The notes beneath the pieces are model-generated. The model was not told the DNA's origin, did no database searches, and worked only from the letters and a program-made list of their open reading frames with translations. A stretch of 64,000 nucleotides of DNA from Auriscalpium vulgare (Eukaryota; Basidiomycota; Agaricomycetes; Russulales; Auriscalpiaceae): the NCBI GenBank assembly GCA_019915015.1, contig JAHBBC010000018.1, positions 62,001 through 126,000 on the forward strand. The letters are read 5' to 3'. The position numbers and the translations under genes were made by a program. Below, one piece after another: positions 36,821 to 47,773 of the stretch; the first letter of the stretch is position 1, and every line of letters starts with the position of its first letter.

Positions 36821-39800
36821 TCAAAGCGCCACCCCGAACGCCTGCGGCTCGTCGCCGTCCTCATGCTCATGCTCATCGTGATCGTCATGATCATCCTGCT
36901 CGTCATGGTATGGCGTCGCAGTATCGCCATGGTGCGGCTCAGCAGTATCGCCATGGTGCGGCTCAGCAGTATCGTCATGGTGCGGCACCGCAGCATCGTT
37001 CCCGACATCGTAACTCGCCTGCCGACGGTCATCCGCGCGGCCGAACGACGTGCTCCGTGGCGTGCTCTCGTCCTCCCGCGGCTTCACCACGGTCTGGGTC
37101 TGCAGCATCAGCGGCCTCGGCGTCGACACCTTCGGCGGCTCCACCGAGGGCCGCGCCGGCAGCGCCGGCGGTTGGTGCAGAGAAGTGGACGACGGCGTGG
37201 GCGACTGGCTTGGGGTAGCGGGGCGCGACGACGGCGCGTTCTCCACGGGCGGCGATTGCGTGACGGAAAAGCGCGCCGTCTTCGATGCGAAGAACGAGCC
37301 GATGCCCGCGCCCCACCCGCTGATGCGCTCCTTCGCGTCCGTAACGGCCTTCGCCGGGGACGCATCCGGCACGGGCGAAGGCTTCGGCGCAGGCGCTGGT
37401 GGCGGGGACAGCTGCGGCGACGCTGGGAGCGAGGACACGCTCTCGACGTCGCTCTTCGTAATTTCGACAGCGCCCGTCGCGCTCGAGCTCATGCTGTCCA
37501 CAGATGTCGACGACGCGGAGCGCGCCATCCACCGCCCGCGCACGCCCTCGACTGCCTTGAGGAAGTTCGTCGAGCCCGCGGTGAATGTGCGCGAGACGGC
37601 TTCGCGGGCGGGCGCAAGCTGCTGCTCGAGCTTCAGCTCCTGGATGCCTTCGGAGAGGCGCAGCCCGATGTCTGCGATCGCGCTCGGCTTTTCCCCGCAT
37701 GGGTGCCTGAGTGGACGGTGAGTTGTTCGGCCCGCCGGCGTGGCTGTGCGTCTGATGTAGCGACGTACCTGGGCTCAATGATGTCGAACAGCATGGGGTC
37801 CGTAACGCGTTGCCAGACGGAGTGCGCGGTTGTGCGCTTGAACTCGGCGATCCAGACGGGGTTGAAGTCCTGGAGCGTGTTCGCATCGCCTCCTGCTCAA
37901 CACGGTAAGCCGTCTGTCAACCAATGAGGAGGCGCCATGCTCACCTGACCCAGGGGTGATGAGGACGCCGCTGCCCTCTCCCTTCGCCAGGAACTCGCTA
38001 TACTTGACGGAGGATAGCGCCGCAGAGATGTATTCCTCGAACTAAGACAGCCACGTATTTAGTTCGTAGATCTTTCGTGGGCGCGCATCCGACGCCACGC
38101 ACCTTTACCCGCAAGTAGTCGTCACTGCCCTTAAAACTCCTTGTGTTGGTGAGTCGAAGTGCTTCATATGTCTAGCGGGGGAAACACGTACTGCATGCCA
38201 GTGTCCTCCAGGTCCCAACCCTCATTCACGTCCTTCACGATTTCGTCCATCCATTTGCGATCGGCAGCCGTCAGCGCCACCGCCCGTTCCACTTTGGGAT
38301 CGCGGAATTCGATCGAGCCGGTCTCGACGTCGACGAGCAGTTCGATTTCCTTCTGCTGCGTGACGATCGCATTGGTGCTCCCGCACAGGAACGACTGGGT
38401 TTGCGCTTTCACGAGGTCCAGTTGCTGAAGAGGTAGATAAGGTTGGAAGAACGCATCCTGTGGATTGTGTGTGTAAGAACGTGTGTCGTGATGTGGCAAG
38501 AATGTCGCACCTTGCCGAAAAGGTCCAGTGGGAGGCCGAGATAGGCGAGCAGACTCTTCCGGTCAGACGTCTTTAACGAGTTAGGGCGAGTCAACGTAGG
38601 TGCACGAGACGCCAAAGGCGGAGAGCCGCAATCTTCGAGAGTTTGGAGAAGGCCTTGAAAAGCGCTCTCTTGAGCTTCGCAGACAGTCATGGGTGTGGCA
38701 GCACCTACCGGGTATCAGCGAGATCAAAGAGTACTGGTAGGTGCAGAGTCGCTCGACGGGATGCCCAGAGAACATGATCTGTGTGGGCTCAGCCGAAGGG
38801 CGTCGAGCATATTGCAGTTTGAACACACCTTCTTCTGCAGGATCAGGGCCTTTACGAGAACAAGCGTACGGTGGCGGAACTCGTGCACAAGATCACGTCT
38901 GGGCGGTGATTCAGCGCGACTCTGAACAATAGCACTTAGAGTACGTACAGACTAGTTCCTATATGTAAAGACGATCAGGACAGCACGTAGAAACAGAGAA
39001 GCTACTGACCCATGTAGAGCCCGCTCTCAGTTAGCTGGCCCCGTAATGAATGCTCCAGCGACGCGTAGAAGTCGACCAAGACCTGCGTGTCAGTAAAGTC
39101 CCTGAGAGATATGAGTGTGGGTCAAATCAGCACATGCGATTGCGCTCACTTTTGGTCGAACAGAGCCAAGGTGATCGCGCCCAAGCGTTCCCTGGGGAGC
39201 TGTTAGATGCCAGCAGTAGATATTTGGCTACGGACTTACCGCACAGGTCCGAAGACGGGCTGGGACGCGAGCACCACGACGGCTTTCTGCACAGTAGAGC
39301 GCGTCATGTCCGGCTCCTTCACGAGCAGAGCCGAAGTGGCGATCTGTCGGTTGCATGAGATGCCAAAGATGGTGCTCGGGTTTGGGGTCGAGGGCACGAG
39401 GTGGAAGTACGAGTAGTCCTCGACGTTCTGTACACCGTGAGTCTACGCGTCAGACGCGTTGGAGAAGCAGACGTACCAAATGTGCGCCATCTGGGAGCGC
39501 GAGGAAGGGCAAGATCTTGGCGATCTCCTCGTCCTCGAAGATAGCCCCCTGAGAGAACTCAATGCGTGGCCCGACCTGCACAAGGTCAGACAACCGGTGA
39601 CAATAGCCGTCGTGAACGACGCACCTGGTGATTGAAGTCAATCAGAGCAATTCCCAGTACCAGGGGGCCCGTTGGAGGCGTCATAAGCATGCTCTCTGGT
39701 CGCGCCTTCTTCGAGTATGACGATGAACTCGTGGCGAAGGATGTCACCGACGAGCGGCCGGCACTCTCGGGCTGCGGCGGCGGGTATGTGGTTTTCACGG

Positions 39801-40155
39801 TCGCAGAGGAGAGTGAGGGCGTGATGTGATCAAAGTCTGGTTTGTGGTCGTCGGACGGGGTGGGCGACATGATCGAGCTTGGGCGGGTGTCGTAAGAGTT
39901 GGCATCGTCGTCACGGTCGGTGCTGAAGGTCGAGTTGGTATATGGGTGAGACTCGCGGCGGGAGCCAAAGGTCGGCAGGTGTACAGATTCCCGTGGTGAT
40001 GCGGCGGGGGACGAAAGGGAGATAGAGCGTTGGGACGCGGTGTCGGCGTCGTCGTCATGGTCGTCGTGGATGTACAGGGCATTGCGAATCTTGTCCACGG
40101 CGTGGACGTGCTCTTCGTCCTCCGTGAGATGTGCTAAAGAGTGTTCTGAGGACAT
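36821..40155 (-). CDS. AVL9: AVL9-like DENN-domain protein of the late secretory pathway
   Basis: The gene starts at ATG 40155 (MSSEHSLAHLTEDEE) with an acidic, Ser-rich leader. It then shows the AVL9 signature: 'LVLGIALIDFNHQVGPRIEF', 'GISCNRQIATSALLVKEPD', 'LHEFRHRT'-type helix ('LVHEFRHRTLVLVKALILQ'), 'FSGHPVERLCTYQYSLISL', and the downstream DENN region 'DAFFQPYLPLQQLDLVKAQT'. Exon 1 is 40155-39625, exon 2 39575-39477, exon 3 39427-39240; further short exons follow to the stop at 36821. In yeast Avl9 acts in exocytic traffic from the Golgi; DENN proteins in general act on Rab GTPases. The C-terminus is a Pro/Ser-rich, His/Asp-rich tail with an 8-residue tandem repeat. I see no break, but not all junctions were checked. 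A role in Rab regulation is inferred from the fold. Confidence 0.85.
36919..36990 (-). repeat. 24-bp tandem repeat coding for AEPHHGDT in AVL9 tail
   Basis: Three direct copies of a 24-bp unit (36919-36942, 36943-36966, 36967-36990) keep frame and give 'AEPHHGDT' or 'AVPHHDDT' repeats in the His/Asp-rich C-terminus of the AVL9-like protein. Confidence 0.85.
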
Positions 40156-40766
40156 GTCGAAGAAGAGAAAGTGAGAAAGAAAGAAAGATGGGGGTGGCGG
40201 TAGGAGAACTAGTGCTCGCTGTTGCCGGTCAGCCTGTGATCCGCTTCTCGGGCATCAAGGATTTCACATATTCGTCCTCTGCTCCTCCCATCACATCACG
40301 ACACATTTTACAGCCTCGACGAGCCTCAGGCAGCCTGGAAACACGCGGGGCAGCTGTGCTAGCAGAGCGCCAGTGGCAGTGGTACGCTACATATTTGAAA
40401 GCCTCTTCTATCATCATCGAATTGTCCGTTTGTCGTCTTCTCGTGTATCAACCAGCGCTCGCAACTCTATACTAATATAGCCACGGAGATGTCCTTATTT
40501 CCCCTCGCTGGCCCTTGGACCAGTGGGCTATCATCCCTGGTCTGCCGCGGCATTGCTAGTCGACCAACATTGTCCTTTGCCAACATGCCAACACCCAGGC
40601 TGTGAGAAGGCTATCCAATGGAAGAAGGCGGCGGTGGCGACCCAGTCTAGGGGAAAGAATTGCAACTATACTTTATGCGGCTGGACGGCGGCCTGCTTCG
40701 CAGCCGACACTCTAGCCGTTTACGCATCATCTTGTCTCCGCCTGCTCGCTCGAATGCCTCACCCCC

Positions 40767-41072
40767 GTGCGTTCGGCATGATCTCTGACCTCGGTGGAAA
40801 GGTACCCGGTATACTTTCGCCGCCCTCCAGTGCTTTGGCCAGCCTCGCCAAGACCTGCGCACCGATGTGAAGTGCCTTAATTTTGCGATACTAATTTACG
40901 AGGACTCTTTACCGACCGCGCCAGCCCCTACCCATCGTGAAGACTTTAATCCCGGTTGCTCCAGATCTCTCGGCAACCTCACTCTACGCTCTCGCCGCTT
41001 ACCTCCGCCCATGATGCTGCGACCATTGATGCGCCCTCGCGAACATGGCATCGGAAACTGGTAGCCGACGCC
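40767..41072 (+). repeat. Direct repeat unit 1 (about 306 bp)
   Basis: Starts 'GTGCGTTCGGCATG' and ends at 'GGTAGCCGACG'. It matches 41276-41583 along its length, including 'CGCCGCCCTCCAGTGCT', 'AAGTGCCTTAATTTTGCGA' and 'GACCATTGATGCGCCCTCGC'. Non-coding in all frames as far as I can see. Confidence 0.85.
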
Positions 41073-41275
41073 CTCCCTGCCGCCGCTTGGACAGCCGAGG
41101 ACAGACGGCGCCGGAACGAGGCCAAAGCGTCGCACCTCGTCGCACTTACCCTGCTTTGCAGCCGCCAGCCGTTTGCATAGACTCTTCGTTCGCATCATCT
41201 TGCCTCCGATTGCAAGCTCCGTTTGATTGACATCCTCACACCATGGCCTGGGTACTGCCAGCAGAGGACCGCGCG

Positions 41276-41583
41276 TGCGTTCGGCATGGCGGCAAGGTAA
41301 TCGGTCAAATTTCGCCGCCCTCCAGTGCTCTGGCCAGCCTCGCCAAGACCTGCGCGCCGATGTAAAGTGCCTTAATTTTGCGACATTAATCTATACGAGG
41401 ACTCTTACCGACCATGCCAGCCCGTCCCCACCTTGACGACTTTAGGATCCCGGTCGCTCCAGATTTCTCGGCGGCCTCACCCTACGCTCCCGCCGCTTAA
41501 CTTCCCCCGCCCATGAGGAGCCATGAGGCTGCGACCATTGATGCGCCCTCGCGAACGCGACATCGGAAACCGGTAGCCGACGC
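41276..41583 (+). repeat. Direct repeat unit 2 (about 308 bp)
   Basis: Partner of 40767-41072, offset by about 510 bp, with scattered substitutions and small indels. It ends some 60 bp before the TATA box of the gene at 41802, so the duplication adds a second copy of sequence that may belong to that promoter. Confidence 0.85.
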
Positions 41584-41646
41584 CTGCCGCCGCTTGCCGC
41601 TTGCGGGCTCAGGCGGGCTCCCAATTTCCTGGACTAATTTCGCCAC

Positions 41647-41654
41647 TATATAAA
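41647..41654 (+). promoter_or_regulatory. TATA box (TATATAAA)
   Basis: TATATAAA lies about 155 bp before ATG 41802 and is followed by a pyrimidine-rich leader, a usual layout for a basidiomycete core promoter. Confidence 0.6.
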
Positions 41655-41801
41655 CCCCTGCGGCCAGCTCGACTCAGCCCGTGTTCCTTTCTCCCCATTA
41701 TTTTTCTCTTCCTTACCCAGTCCACCATAGCCTTCACACTCGTCACCGACAGGTCGTGCTCTTCCCCTACGACCACCCTCATCTCCAATTCATCCACAAG
41801 C

Positions 41802-42498
41802 ATGACGCACATCACCGAGCTCTGGCTGACGTACCACCAGGCCTCGCGCACCAACAAGCCCTCGACGGCGCAGCTCGTCGAGCTCACCACCGACGGGCAG
41901 TGCATGCACGACCTCGAGGACGTACTCGACCACGTCTTCCAGCACGGCTTCGTCGACGCGAAGTGGCGCTCCGTGGCGTGGTGGGAGCAGTGCGACGGCA
42001 CGAAGGTCAAGGCGAGCCACGTCGTGCAGGACCTCCTCTCCGTCGGCGCGGGCCGCAGCCCTGAGACCGCCCTGCGCCTCGTCATCGGTGCGTGCTTACC
42101 CCCTTCCTTTGCCACTCCTCGCCGCTCACGTGTCGCATATGCGCAGCGGACATCCCGTCGGCCGTGTGGATCAAGTACGTGTACCTCCACACGCCCCGCG
42201 CGCACTCCGCGACGCAGCGCGTCCGGCTCGACTTGCCCCACGCCAAGTTCGAGCGCCTCGCGCACGTCACGAACTATGTGTTCGCGCAGGGTTATCTCCC
42301 CGCGAACATGCGCTCGCTGGTGTACTGGCAGGGCATCTGCGGCAAGCAGGTCGACGAGAACGCCAAGGTCGAGGAGGTCTTGTCGTGGGGCGAGGGCGTG
42401 TCTGAGGACAAGGCGCTGCGCCTGATCATCGGTACGAGCATCTTCTTGCTCGGCCGGGTAAAAAATCACTGACGTTCTCTACGCGTCAAGATCACTAG
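41802..42498 (+). CDS. Hypothetical 192-residue protein with internal duplication
   Basis: Three exons (41802-42087, 42147-42431, 42491-42498) join in frame. The protein starts MTHITELWLTYHQAS and ends 'LRLIIDH'. It consists of two repeats of about 90 residues that align by eye. The first has 'VELTTDGQCMHDLEDVLDHV', 'QHGFVDAKWRSVAWWE' and 'SPETALRLVI'; the second has 'VRLDLPHAKFERLAHVTNYV', 'AQGYLPANMRSLVYWQ' and 'SEDKALRLII'. Each repeat has beta-strand, helix, and a W-rich segment, so two tandem copies of a small alpha/beta domain are likely. I do not recognise the family. No signal peptide or membrane helix is present, so it is probably intracellular. The repeat boundary coincides with the first intron, which favours exon duplication. 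A third unit may once have existed because the last exon adds only two codons. Confidence 0.75.
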
Positions 42499-42988
42499 AC
42501 ACATTCAAGACGGCGAACCGGAGCTCGCATTCACTTTCGCACTCAGTCGGACGTTTCCTTTGGATCCTGTCAGTCGGACTCGCCATATGGATACTGTCGA
42601 ACATTTTACTATACTTGCGTTGCTTGCCTGTCACGCTACTTACATGCGATAAAAGACATAATAGCTTTGATTCCTGACCTCGAAGCTACCTCGACCTGGC
42701 CACCCTGATGAGCCTATCTCGTGTCCAAGAAATGTAACAAAGACTGCGCGAGCACCGGGCCCTGGTGCCCGGGTTCAGATTCCGAGCGGGGACGACTCCA
42801 GGCAGTAATCTTATCTACAACAATCGACCCTACAATGCTGATCTTTATCTACTAGCGAATGTCCGGTGCCATGACTGCGAACTCTGGAACCGTGATATCA
42901 CGTGCTTGCACCTCGGTTCAGACTCCGAGTCTAATAATAATAGAGTCTAAGCTCAAGTTGTTGACATTTTCTCTCTCCCACTCGCACC
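42499..42988. other. Intergenic, no gene seen
   Basis: About 490 bp with no coding or RNA feature. A stretch at 42750-42795 with 'GGTTCAGATTCCGAG' looks like a tRNA T-arm at first glance but has no acceptor or anticodon stem. Confidence 0.5.
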
Positions 42989-44343
42989 ATGCTGCTCAAC
43001 ACCACAAAGCACCTCATGTTCGGTGAATCTACTGGCGACCTCATCGACAGAGACATCCCCATTTTTGTCGAGCGGTACAAACCAGCAGGCGTGGAGGCTC
43101 AAGCCCAAGAGCGTGACACCAGCACAGCGCCGCTCGCTTTGATATTCCTCCACGGCATGACCCTCCGTACGGTGTCTTTCACCGCTCATGAGGACTTCCG
43201 TTGACGAACAGACGATGCCCAGATAAGGAGACTTGGGGGCCTACCATCCAGCGATTGTTTGAGGTGCAAGCCACCGCGGGCCGCAGCATGATAGCGGAAG
43301 CGTGGACTATGGATTTACCCAACCACGGTGAAGCAAAGCCTATGAATGTGAGCGCAGCTGGGAAGGGACCTGGGGGATTGAGTGAGCTGTCGTCTCTGTG
43401 ACCTGTTTCACTTCTGACGGAGCACGATAGCGGCACACACTGCAGCCCGTACACTGCGTTCATTTATCGCCTCTGGGTTGATCGCAGAGGGTACGAGGGT
43501 TGTCACGGTGGGCCATTCCGCAGGTGGCGTAGTCTCGTGCGTGCATCCTCCGACCTGACGCGGAATCCCTTCACAGATACCGTCCCAGGATCCTCTCAAC
43601 GCTCGGCACTGAGATGGATGATCTACCGTACAGCTTCATGATACTTGTCGAGCCGGCAACATTCTCGCGCAAGATCAGCCGCACGATACTCTCAAACCCA
43701 TTACTGGGTCTCAACGCGGCGACAGAGGCGGTGATGAAACGGCGGGACACATGGCCGTCGCGCGCAGTAGCGCGAGAATGGCTCAGAAATCGCCTGCCGT
43801 GGAGGCGGTGGGATCCGCGTATCCTTGATCTGTTCATCGTAAGTCTGCGCATCAGTAAGGGCGTACTTGACGTTGAGTTTCTGCAGCAACACGGACTCAA
43901 GGACTTGCCAACGGCAGGGTATCCTGAGCGTGTAACGTTAGCCTGTCCTCGCGAGCACGAAAGGCAGGGATACCTGGCGTATGAAGAAATGGTCGAAGGG
44001 CAAGAACACCTCGCGGCTCTCTGCGAGGCGATCCCAGTCCACTGCATCTTTGGCACTGTTTTTGATCTCCTGTACGTCCTTGATACCATCGCCGTCCTCC
44101 GGCGCGCGAGACTGACGTCTGAAGCAATAGGTCAGAGGAAATGCACCAGAGCACAATCGAGGGTAGGAGAATGGCGTCCGTCGCCAAGGTGGAAGGGGGG
44201 CATCTAGTAAGTGCTTGATCATGTCCCTGTCCGATGTCTTCAAACGAGCGCTGCAGTTGGTACAAGAGGCCCCAGACGCTGTGGCGATGTCCATCTGGGA
44301 TGCCCTCAAGCACGAGACAGTGGGATTGAGGGGCAAGTTGTAG
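42989..44343 (+). CDS. Alpha/beta-hydrolase fold protein
   Basis: Seven exons (42989-43166, 43223-43381, 43431-43536, 43577-43838, 43887-44071, 44131-44206, 44257-44343) join in frame to 350 residues. The oxyanion-hole motif 'LIFLHGMTLHKETW' is followed by 'MDLPNHGEA', the nucleophile elbow 'VTVGHSAGGVVS' (G-x-S-x-G) and, near the C-terminus, the catalytic-His context 'KVEGGHLLVQEAPDAVA'. An acidic triad member is likely in the 'IPVHCIFGT' region but is not clear. The first intron uses a GTACGG donor, which restores the usual His-Lys-Glu-Thr-Trp motif. The stretch between the elbow and the PNHG motif is short for the family, where a Tyr/Trp-rich segment is usually present. Substrate unknown; an esterase or lipase-like activity in the cytosol is a fair guess. 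Confidence 0.85.
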
Positions 44344-44841
44344 ACGATCAGAGGCCTGGCAGAAGCCAGCCGCAAATACCACTCCTGACGGCGCAGAGCT
44401 GGCATTGCTATGTGAAAAGCCCGTGAATGAGTGCTCTCAGTGTACGGACGGGACGATATACCAAGGGGATCCCAGGAAATTTACAAGGAGGATGATCTAA
44501 GTAGAAACTTGGACGGACAGGCCCCCTCACTGCACCGCCGCTCACGACGCTCGTCGCTCACTACTTCTTCCTGAAGAAAAGCCATGTAAAGAGAACTCAG
44601 ATACCTGGTTTGACGCTACTACTAGGGCCAGCAAACTGACTGTGTTCCATGTTGTGAGGGTGAGAGTTGAAAGTCAGGCCCGTCGTCGCGCGCGTTACGT
44701 TACTGTGGGCACCCTTCAAGTGGACACCAACGACGCCCGGGACGATCAAAGCCATGCCAACCCGCGAACGTAATCCAACAGCCTTCTCTCTACCCTTCTA
44801 CCTCTGAACGCGACTCCTCTTGAGTCTTCACCCAGACACAC
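44344..44841. other. Intergenic; left edge of the duplicated oxidase block
   Basis: From about 44520 ('CCCCCTCACTGCACC') the sequence is repeated almost exactly from 60018 onward. It is therefore the left limit of the duplicated block that carries the oxidase. Before it there is only 3' flank of the hydrolase. The duplicated part is the upstream region of the oxidase start at 44842. Confidence 0.7.
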
Positions 44842-47467
44842 ATGCGCGTCGCAGTTGTCGGCTCTGGCGTCTCGGGCCTCGCGGCATCATGGGTACGTCG
44901 TCTACGCGGTGGCCCAGTTAGGCTGCTGAAGAACGGCTCTAGCTTTTGAATGAGCAAACGGACCATGAGGTGCATCTCTACGAGGCGGATGCGCGACCAG
45001 GCGGCCACGCCAACACGGTCTCTGCCACGGTACCTGGCTACAGCGATGTCGATGTTGACACGTACGTCGAGCTTCAACATTCCCTACACAATGAAGCTGA
45101 GCCTAGCGTTCTTCATACAGCGGATTCGTACGCCAGTCAGTCTCGTTTATGATCTTCATCTGACGTCCCTCAGATCGTCCTGAACCCCACCACGTACCCA
45201 AACTTCCTGCGCTTCCTGCGGAGCAAGCCCGAGTTGACGATCCTCCCCACCGAGATGACGTTCAGCGTCTCACGCGACGGCGGCGCGTTCGAGTGGGCTG
45301 GCGACGGGATACGGTCCGTGTTCTGCCAGCCCTGGCGCGTCTTCGAGCCGCGCATGTGGCGCATGTTGTACGACGTCCTCCGGTTCAATGCATGCGCGCG
45401 CTCCATCCTCAAGGACGACAAGGCAGACCTTGGAGCGGAGATTTCCATCGGGGAATACATGCAGAAGGAGGGGTACTCGGATGCGTTCAGGGATGATTAT
45501 CTGCTGGTGCGTGGTGTGAGCATCTTCGGATGGGACGTTGTTGACGCGACGAACACGGATATAGCCTATGACCGCCGCCGTCTGGAGCACCCCGCCGGAT
45601 GTATGCGCGCTGGACTTCCCTGCGAAGACACTCGTGCGTGTGCGTGCGCTCCCCTTGGCGTATATGCTAATTGGTTCCTTCAGATACGGTTCTTGCACAA
45701 CCATCATCTCCTGCAAATCACTGGCAAACCATCCTGGTTGACAATCAAGGGCGGCAGGTTTGTCTTATATATGCTTTGTAGGCCAATTGGAAATCCATGC
45801 TTACAGTCATCCAGCAAGAAATATGTTGACATCATCGTATCTGCACTTCCTGCCTCGCAGCTCCACGTTTCTACACCGATCAAGTCCGTATCACCCAGCG
45901 AACAGGGCCGTGGAGTCACGCTGCAAACCGAATCCGGTACCATCGAAACGTTCGACCACGTCATCTTTGCGTGCCATTCCGACCAGGCCTTGCGCATTAT
46001 CAACGCCGGAGATCGTGGGGCGACACAGGACGAGCAGAGGATCTTGGGAGGGTTCGAATGGAGCCAGAACGAGGTCGTGCTGCATCACGACGAGGAGGTG
46101 AGTGCTGGTCAGTCTTAAATTTATGGGAGTTTGCCTGACGACATGCTTGCACGCAGTTCATGCCGCGCTCGAAGCTTGCCTGGTCGTGCTGGAACTATCT
46201 CACAACCTCCGGAGTTGACGCACAGGGCAACCCTCAGCCTAACAATGCTCAAGTCTCCCTGTAAGCAACTCCTTTCCTATAAGTCTGACACTGCAACTCA
46301 ACCATGTCCTCCATCTAGAACTTGTATGCAAACGCCTATCACATCTCAAATCCCTCGCTGACCCCGCCTACCTATCTTTCTCTTCCCAATATAGACTACA
46401 TGAACGCCCTCCAGCACCTCGAAGATCGGATCTACGGCGTCCTCCTCGCCACGCTCAACCCGCTCACGCCGCCCAATCCGACGAAAGTGCTCGGCCGCTA
46501 CTCCTACGCACACCCGGTCCTCACCGCGCGCGCCGTGCGCCTGCAGGCCGAGCTCCCGACGATCCAGAACGTGCGCGGCCTGTCGTTCGCGGGCGCGTGG
46601 ACGCGGTACGGATTCCACGAGGACGGTTTCGCGTCGGGCCTGCGCGCCGCGCTCGCCGTGGCGCGCGGGTCTGGGCGCGCGCTGAAGTCCGACATCGAGG
46701 TGCTGGATGCGGAGCGGGCGCATGCTAGCGACGTCGGACGGCTTGCGGGTGCGTTCGCGGCGTTTGAGGGGTCCGGCGCGAGAGAGCTGGTGGGGAGGCT
46801 TCTGGTGCCCGTGCTGCTGGGTCTGCAGCTCGTGGTGTATTGGGTGCTGGCGCGTGCAGGCGGGCTGCAGTCCGTCCAAGGGAAGTCTGCCAAAGGGAAG
46901 GAGAAAGCAAAGGCGGATTGAGGCTCGTGAGGACGTCGCAACTCCTGTTTGACTATTGATTTGGCCTACAGTACTCTGTTATTTTGTGTCTGAAGCACGG
47001 AGAAACACATCGCCATTGCGCTCCGCAGTCGTTCTGCCACTTCTGCGACTGACATGGTGCGGTCCAGGCCCGCCGAGTCCCTTCGTTGGCAATGCATCCG
47101 GCTCAAGCTCGCAGTCGATTCTGCTTTCGAATTCGAAGTGCGCGTGCTGCCTACCGCGGTGATGCCGATGCCAGTTGGTCCCGAGGCTTCGTGCATTCCA
47201 CTGGTCCCACACACCGAGGCGCACGCCATGAGCTGACCCTCGTGCTCTCGAAGCAAGCTTTGCACGACCAATCACAACATGCACCGGTGTGTTTCTGCTC
47301 ATGAGCGGAGTCAGACAGGGGGAAACGGGGGAGACTGAGTTCATTCGCGGGCACGTGTAGTACACGACCGGTGGACGCATCGATATCCGCATCGCAGGAT
47401 ATCAGCCCGCTCACCAGGCGGGCACTTTCCCAGTTAGCCAGAAAAGTCACTCTGTCGCATGCTGGTC
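44520..47467 (+). repeat. Segmental duplication, left copy (pairs with 60017-62965)
   Basis: The block is near-identical to 60017-62965. The two oxidase genes are colinear with a constant offset of 15,497 bp from ATG to stop, meaning no net insertion or deletion across about 2 kb including introns. Differences are scattered substitutions. This implies a recent duplication or ongoing gene conversion. Confidence 0.9.
44842..46921 (+). CDS. FAD-dependent amine-oxidase-like protein (COG2907 type), copy 1
   Basis: The N-terminal dinucleotide-binding motif '[17 protein letters not shown]' is split by an intron. It continues '[18 protein letters not shown]' and '[17 protein letters not shown]', which place it with COG2907 (predicted NAD/FAD-binding oxidoreductases, amine-oxidase superfamily). 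Exons: 44842-44892, 44943-45061, 45121-45127 (a 7-nt microexon, CGGATTC, needed for the Gly-Phe), 45174-45506, 45565-45633, 45684-45757, 45815-46097, 46157-46260, then a last exon in the frame of '[16 protein letters not shown]' to 46921. The C-terminal FAD motif '[18 protein letters not shown]' and a hydrophobic helix ('[18 protein letters not shown]') follow. The junction into the last exon does not keep frame with any GT-AG pair I can find, which may mean a one-base lesion. Possible role: lipid-related desaturation or oxidation, by analogy only. Confidence 0.78.
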
Positions 47468-47541
47468 TTGCTGGTGATGTCCAGGTAAACAATGACCTTG
47501 ATACGTGGGGAATATTGCGGTCGCACTCCGAGTCGAAGGAG

Positions 47542-47616
47542 GCAGGCAGTACATATGATCCTGAGCCTGCGAAGGTTTGAATTTGTCTACTCTGCCTCTG
47601 GGAGACTAGCAGGCAG
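47542..47616. mobile_element. 59-bp insertion with 8-bp target-site duplication
   Basis: Bases 47550-47608 are absent from the paralogous spacers near 50334 and 63080, where the sequence runs straight through 'GGCAGGCAGCC'. Here GCAGGCAG is present on both sides (47542-47549 and 47609-47616). The element ends GGGAGACTA, and most of it is shared with the insertion at 49348-49408. Confidence 0.75.
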
Positions 47617-47642
47617 CCGAGAAGCCGATATCCATTTCGTCG

Positions 47643-47655
47643 CCGGACCGTCCGG
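47643..47655. promoter_or_regulatory. Palindrome CCGGACCGTCCGG upstream of S1
   Basis: A 13-bp inverted repeat of the form CCGGAC-N-GTCCGG lies 131 bp before the S1 first exon. It contains CGG-N5-CCG, the spacing style used by fungal Zn2Cys6 factors. The same site is found at 50365, 51752, 63111 and, with one mismatch, 53636. Confidence 0.5.
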
Positions 47656-47773
47656 GCCCAGACTTTTGGGCGGCTATGTGGCCCACTTGGTTGAAAAGCG
47701 TGGCTCGCCTACTCTCCATTGAACCGCATCCTTGCCCCTTCAATTCCCATTCTATCCCTCTCACCGCAAAAAC

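Larger units (their letters stand above)
40156..41801. other. Intergenic region with a duplicated 0.3-kb segment
   Basis: No gene was recognised between the divergently transcribed AVL9 and the 192-residue protein gene. The AVL9 promoter must lie just right of 40155. A long imperfect direct repeat occupies 40767-41072 and 41276-41583, listed separately. Confidence 0.5.
46922..47773. other. Spacer between oxidase 1 and SAP-like gene S1, with palindrome
   Basis: No gene seen. The spacer has relatives at 49666-50506 and 62419-63252. It contains the 59-bp insertion at 47550-47608 and the palindrome at 47643-47655, both listed separately. Confidence 0.6.

Noticed and set aside
42750..42800. tRNA-like T-arm sequence (GGTTCAGATTCCGAG)
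   Set aside because: No matching acceptor, D or anticodon stems could be drawn around it.
43346..43430. Alpha/beta hydrolase as a pseudogene because of a phase error at intron 2
   Set aside because: Using the GTGAGC donor at 43382 instead of the one at 43357 restores the frame and gives 350 residues without a stop.
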